From JACKBJ01 sp964549495 (GTDB lineage: Bacteria > Chloroflexota > Anaerolineae > Epilineales > Epilineaceae), in NCBI GenBank assembly GCA_964549495.1, contig CAZJWJ010000150.1, positions 1-6,846 on the forward strand: 6,846 bases of DNA. The letters are read 5' to 3'. This document shows positions 6,816-6,846 of this stretch, in pieces. The notes beneath the pieces were generated by a model. That model did not search any database and was not told where the DNA came from. It worked only from the letters and a program-made list of their open reading frames with translations. Each line of letters opens with the position of its first letter. Position 1 is the first letter of the stretch. The position numbers were made by a program, and so were the translations under genes.

Positions 6816-6845
6816 AAAACCCTCAGCTTTCAGCTGAGCCGTTTT
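6816..6845. terminator. Probable bidirectional Rho-independent terminator
   Basis: CTCAGCT (6822-6828) pairs perfectly with AGCTGAG (6832-6838) around a TTC loop. AAAAC (6816-6820) and GTTTT (6841-6845) flank the stem and can pair as well. Read on the minus strand the stem is followed by GGTTTTAG, ending a gene that lies beyond the right edge. Read on the plus strand it is followed by CCGTTTTC. The symmetry suits a shared terminator that insulates the gpmI unit. Confidence 0.65.
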
Positions 6846-6846
6846 C

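Larger units (their letters stand above)
6531..6846. other. Intergenic region upstream of gpmI, no conserved gene seen
   Basis: These 316 bases hold the gpmI leader and -10 box, an inverted repeat, two hairpins, a doubtful short plus-strand ORF and a terminator at the right end. Bases 6781-6820 are clearly AT-richer than the rest of the window, including a weak 5-base inverted repeat TATCT/AGATA (6790-6794 and 6805-6809). A minus-strand frame running through the region into gpmI in another phase has no recognisable character. I see no tRNA, rRNA, SRP RNA or known riboswitch core. Confidence 0.7.

Noticed and set aside
6785..6820. Single CRISPR repeat or tracrRNA anti-repeat
   Set aside because: Only a GTTTTAGA start on the minus strand is suggestive. 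There is one copy, no spacer periodicity and no cas gene, and the adjoining hairpin is explained as a terminator.

Overview
The window is GC-rich, chromosomal-type bacterial DNA with all recognisable genes on the minus strand. In transcription order they are a phosphoglycerate mutase (gpmI, 6530 to 4950), a large multidomain membrane/surface protein (4887 to 1510), an exported beta-propeller protein (1491 to 55), and probably the first codons of a fourth gene leaving the window at base 1. High GC, long Pro/Thr linkers and tails on exported proteins, PPC-type surface domains and a pentapeptide-repeat membrane protein together suggest a Chloroflexota lineage (Anaerolineae/Caldilineae-like). That assignment is an inference from style; no phylogenetic marker was compared.

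Layout from right to left. Bases 6816-6845 form a symmetric hairpin flanked by A and T tracts, read as a (possibly bidirectional) terminator that insulates this transcription unit from whatever lies beyond the right edge. Bases 6531-6815 hold no convincing conserved gene. They do hold a perfect TATAAT box for gpmI, an inverted repeat abutting it, two strong hairpins, and a small plus-strand ORF that ends just before the terminator. gpmI is intact with every catalytic residue in place. A 62-base gap follows with a good candidate sigma70-type promoter (17-base spacer). The next gene encodes 1125 residues: 20 uninterrupted pentapeptide repeats in the cytoplasm, about five membrane helices, then a roughly 700-residue external part with a DUF5666-like domain, an Ig-like domain, two PPC-like domains and Pro/Thr linkers. 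Eighteen bases later starts a 478-residue secreted protein with an apparent seven-bladed propeller and a Pro/Ser/Thr tail.

How the genes fit together: gpmI is central glycolysis and its link to the rest is probably only positional, since the downstream pair appears to have its own promoter. The two downstream genes look co-translated, are both exported and share the Pro/Thr tail style, so they may form one cell-surface module with cytoplasmic, membrane and external parts. The function of this pair is unknown. No CRISPR array, mobile element, rRNA or tRNA was found.
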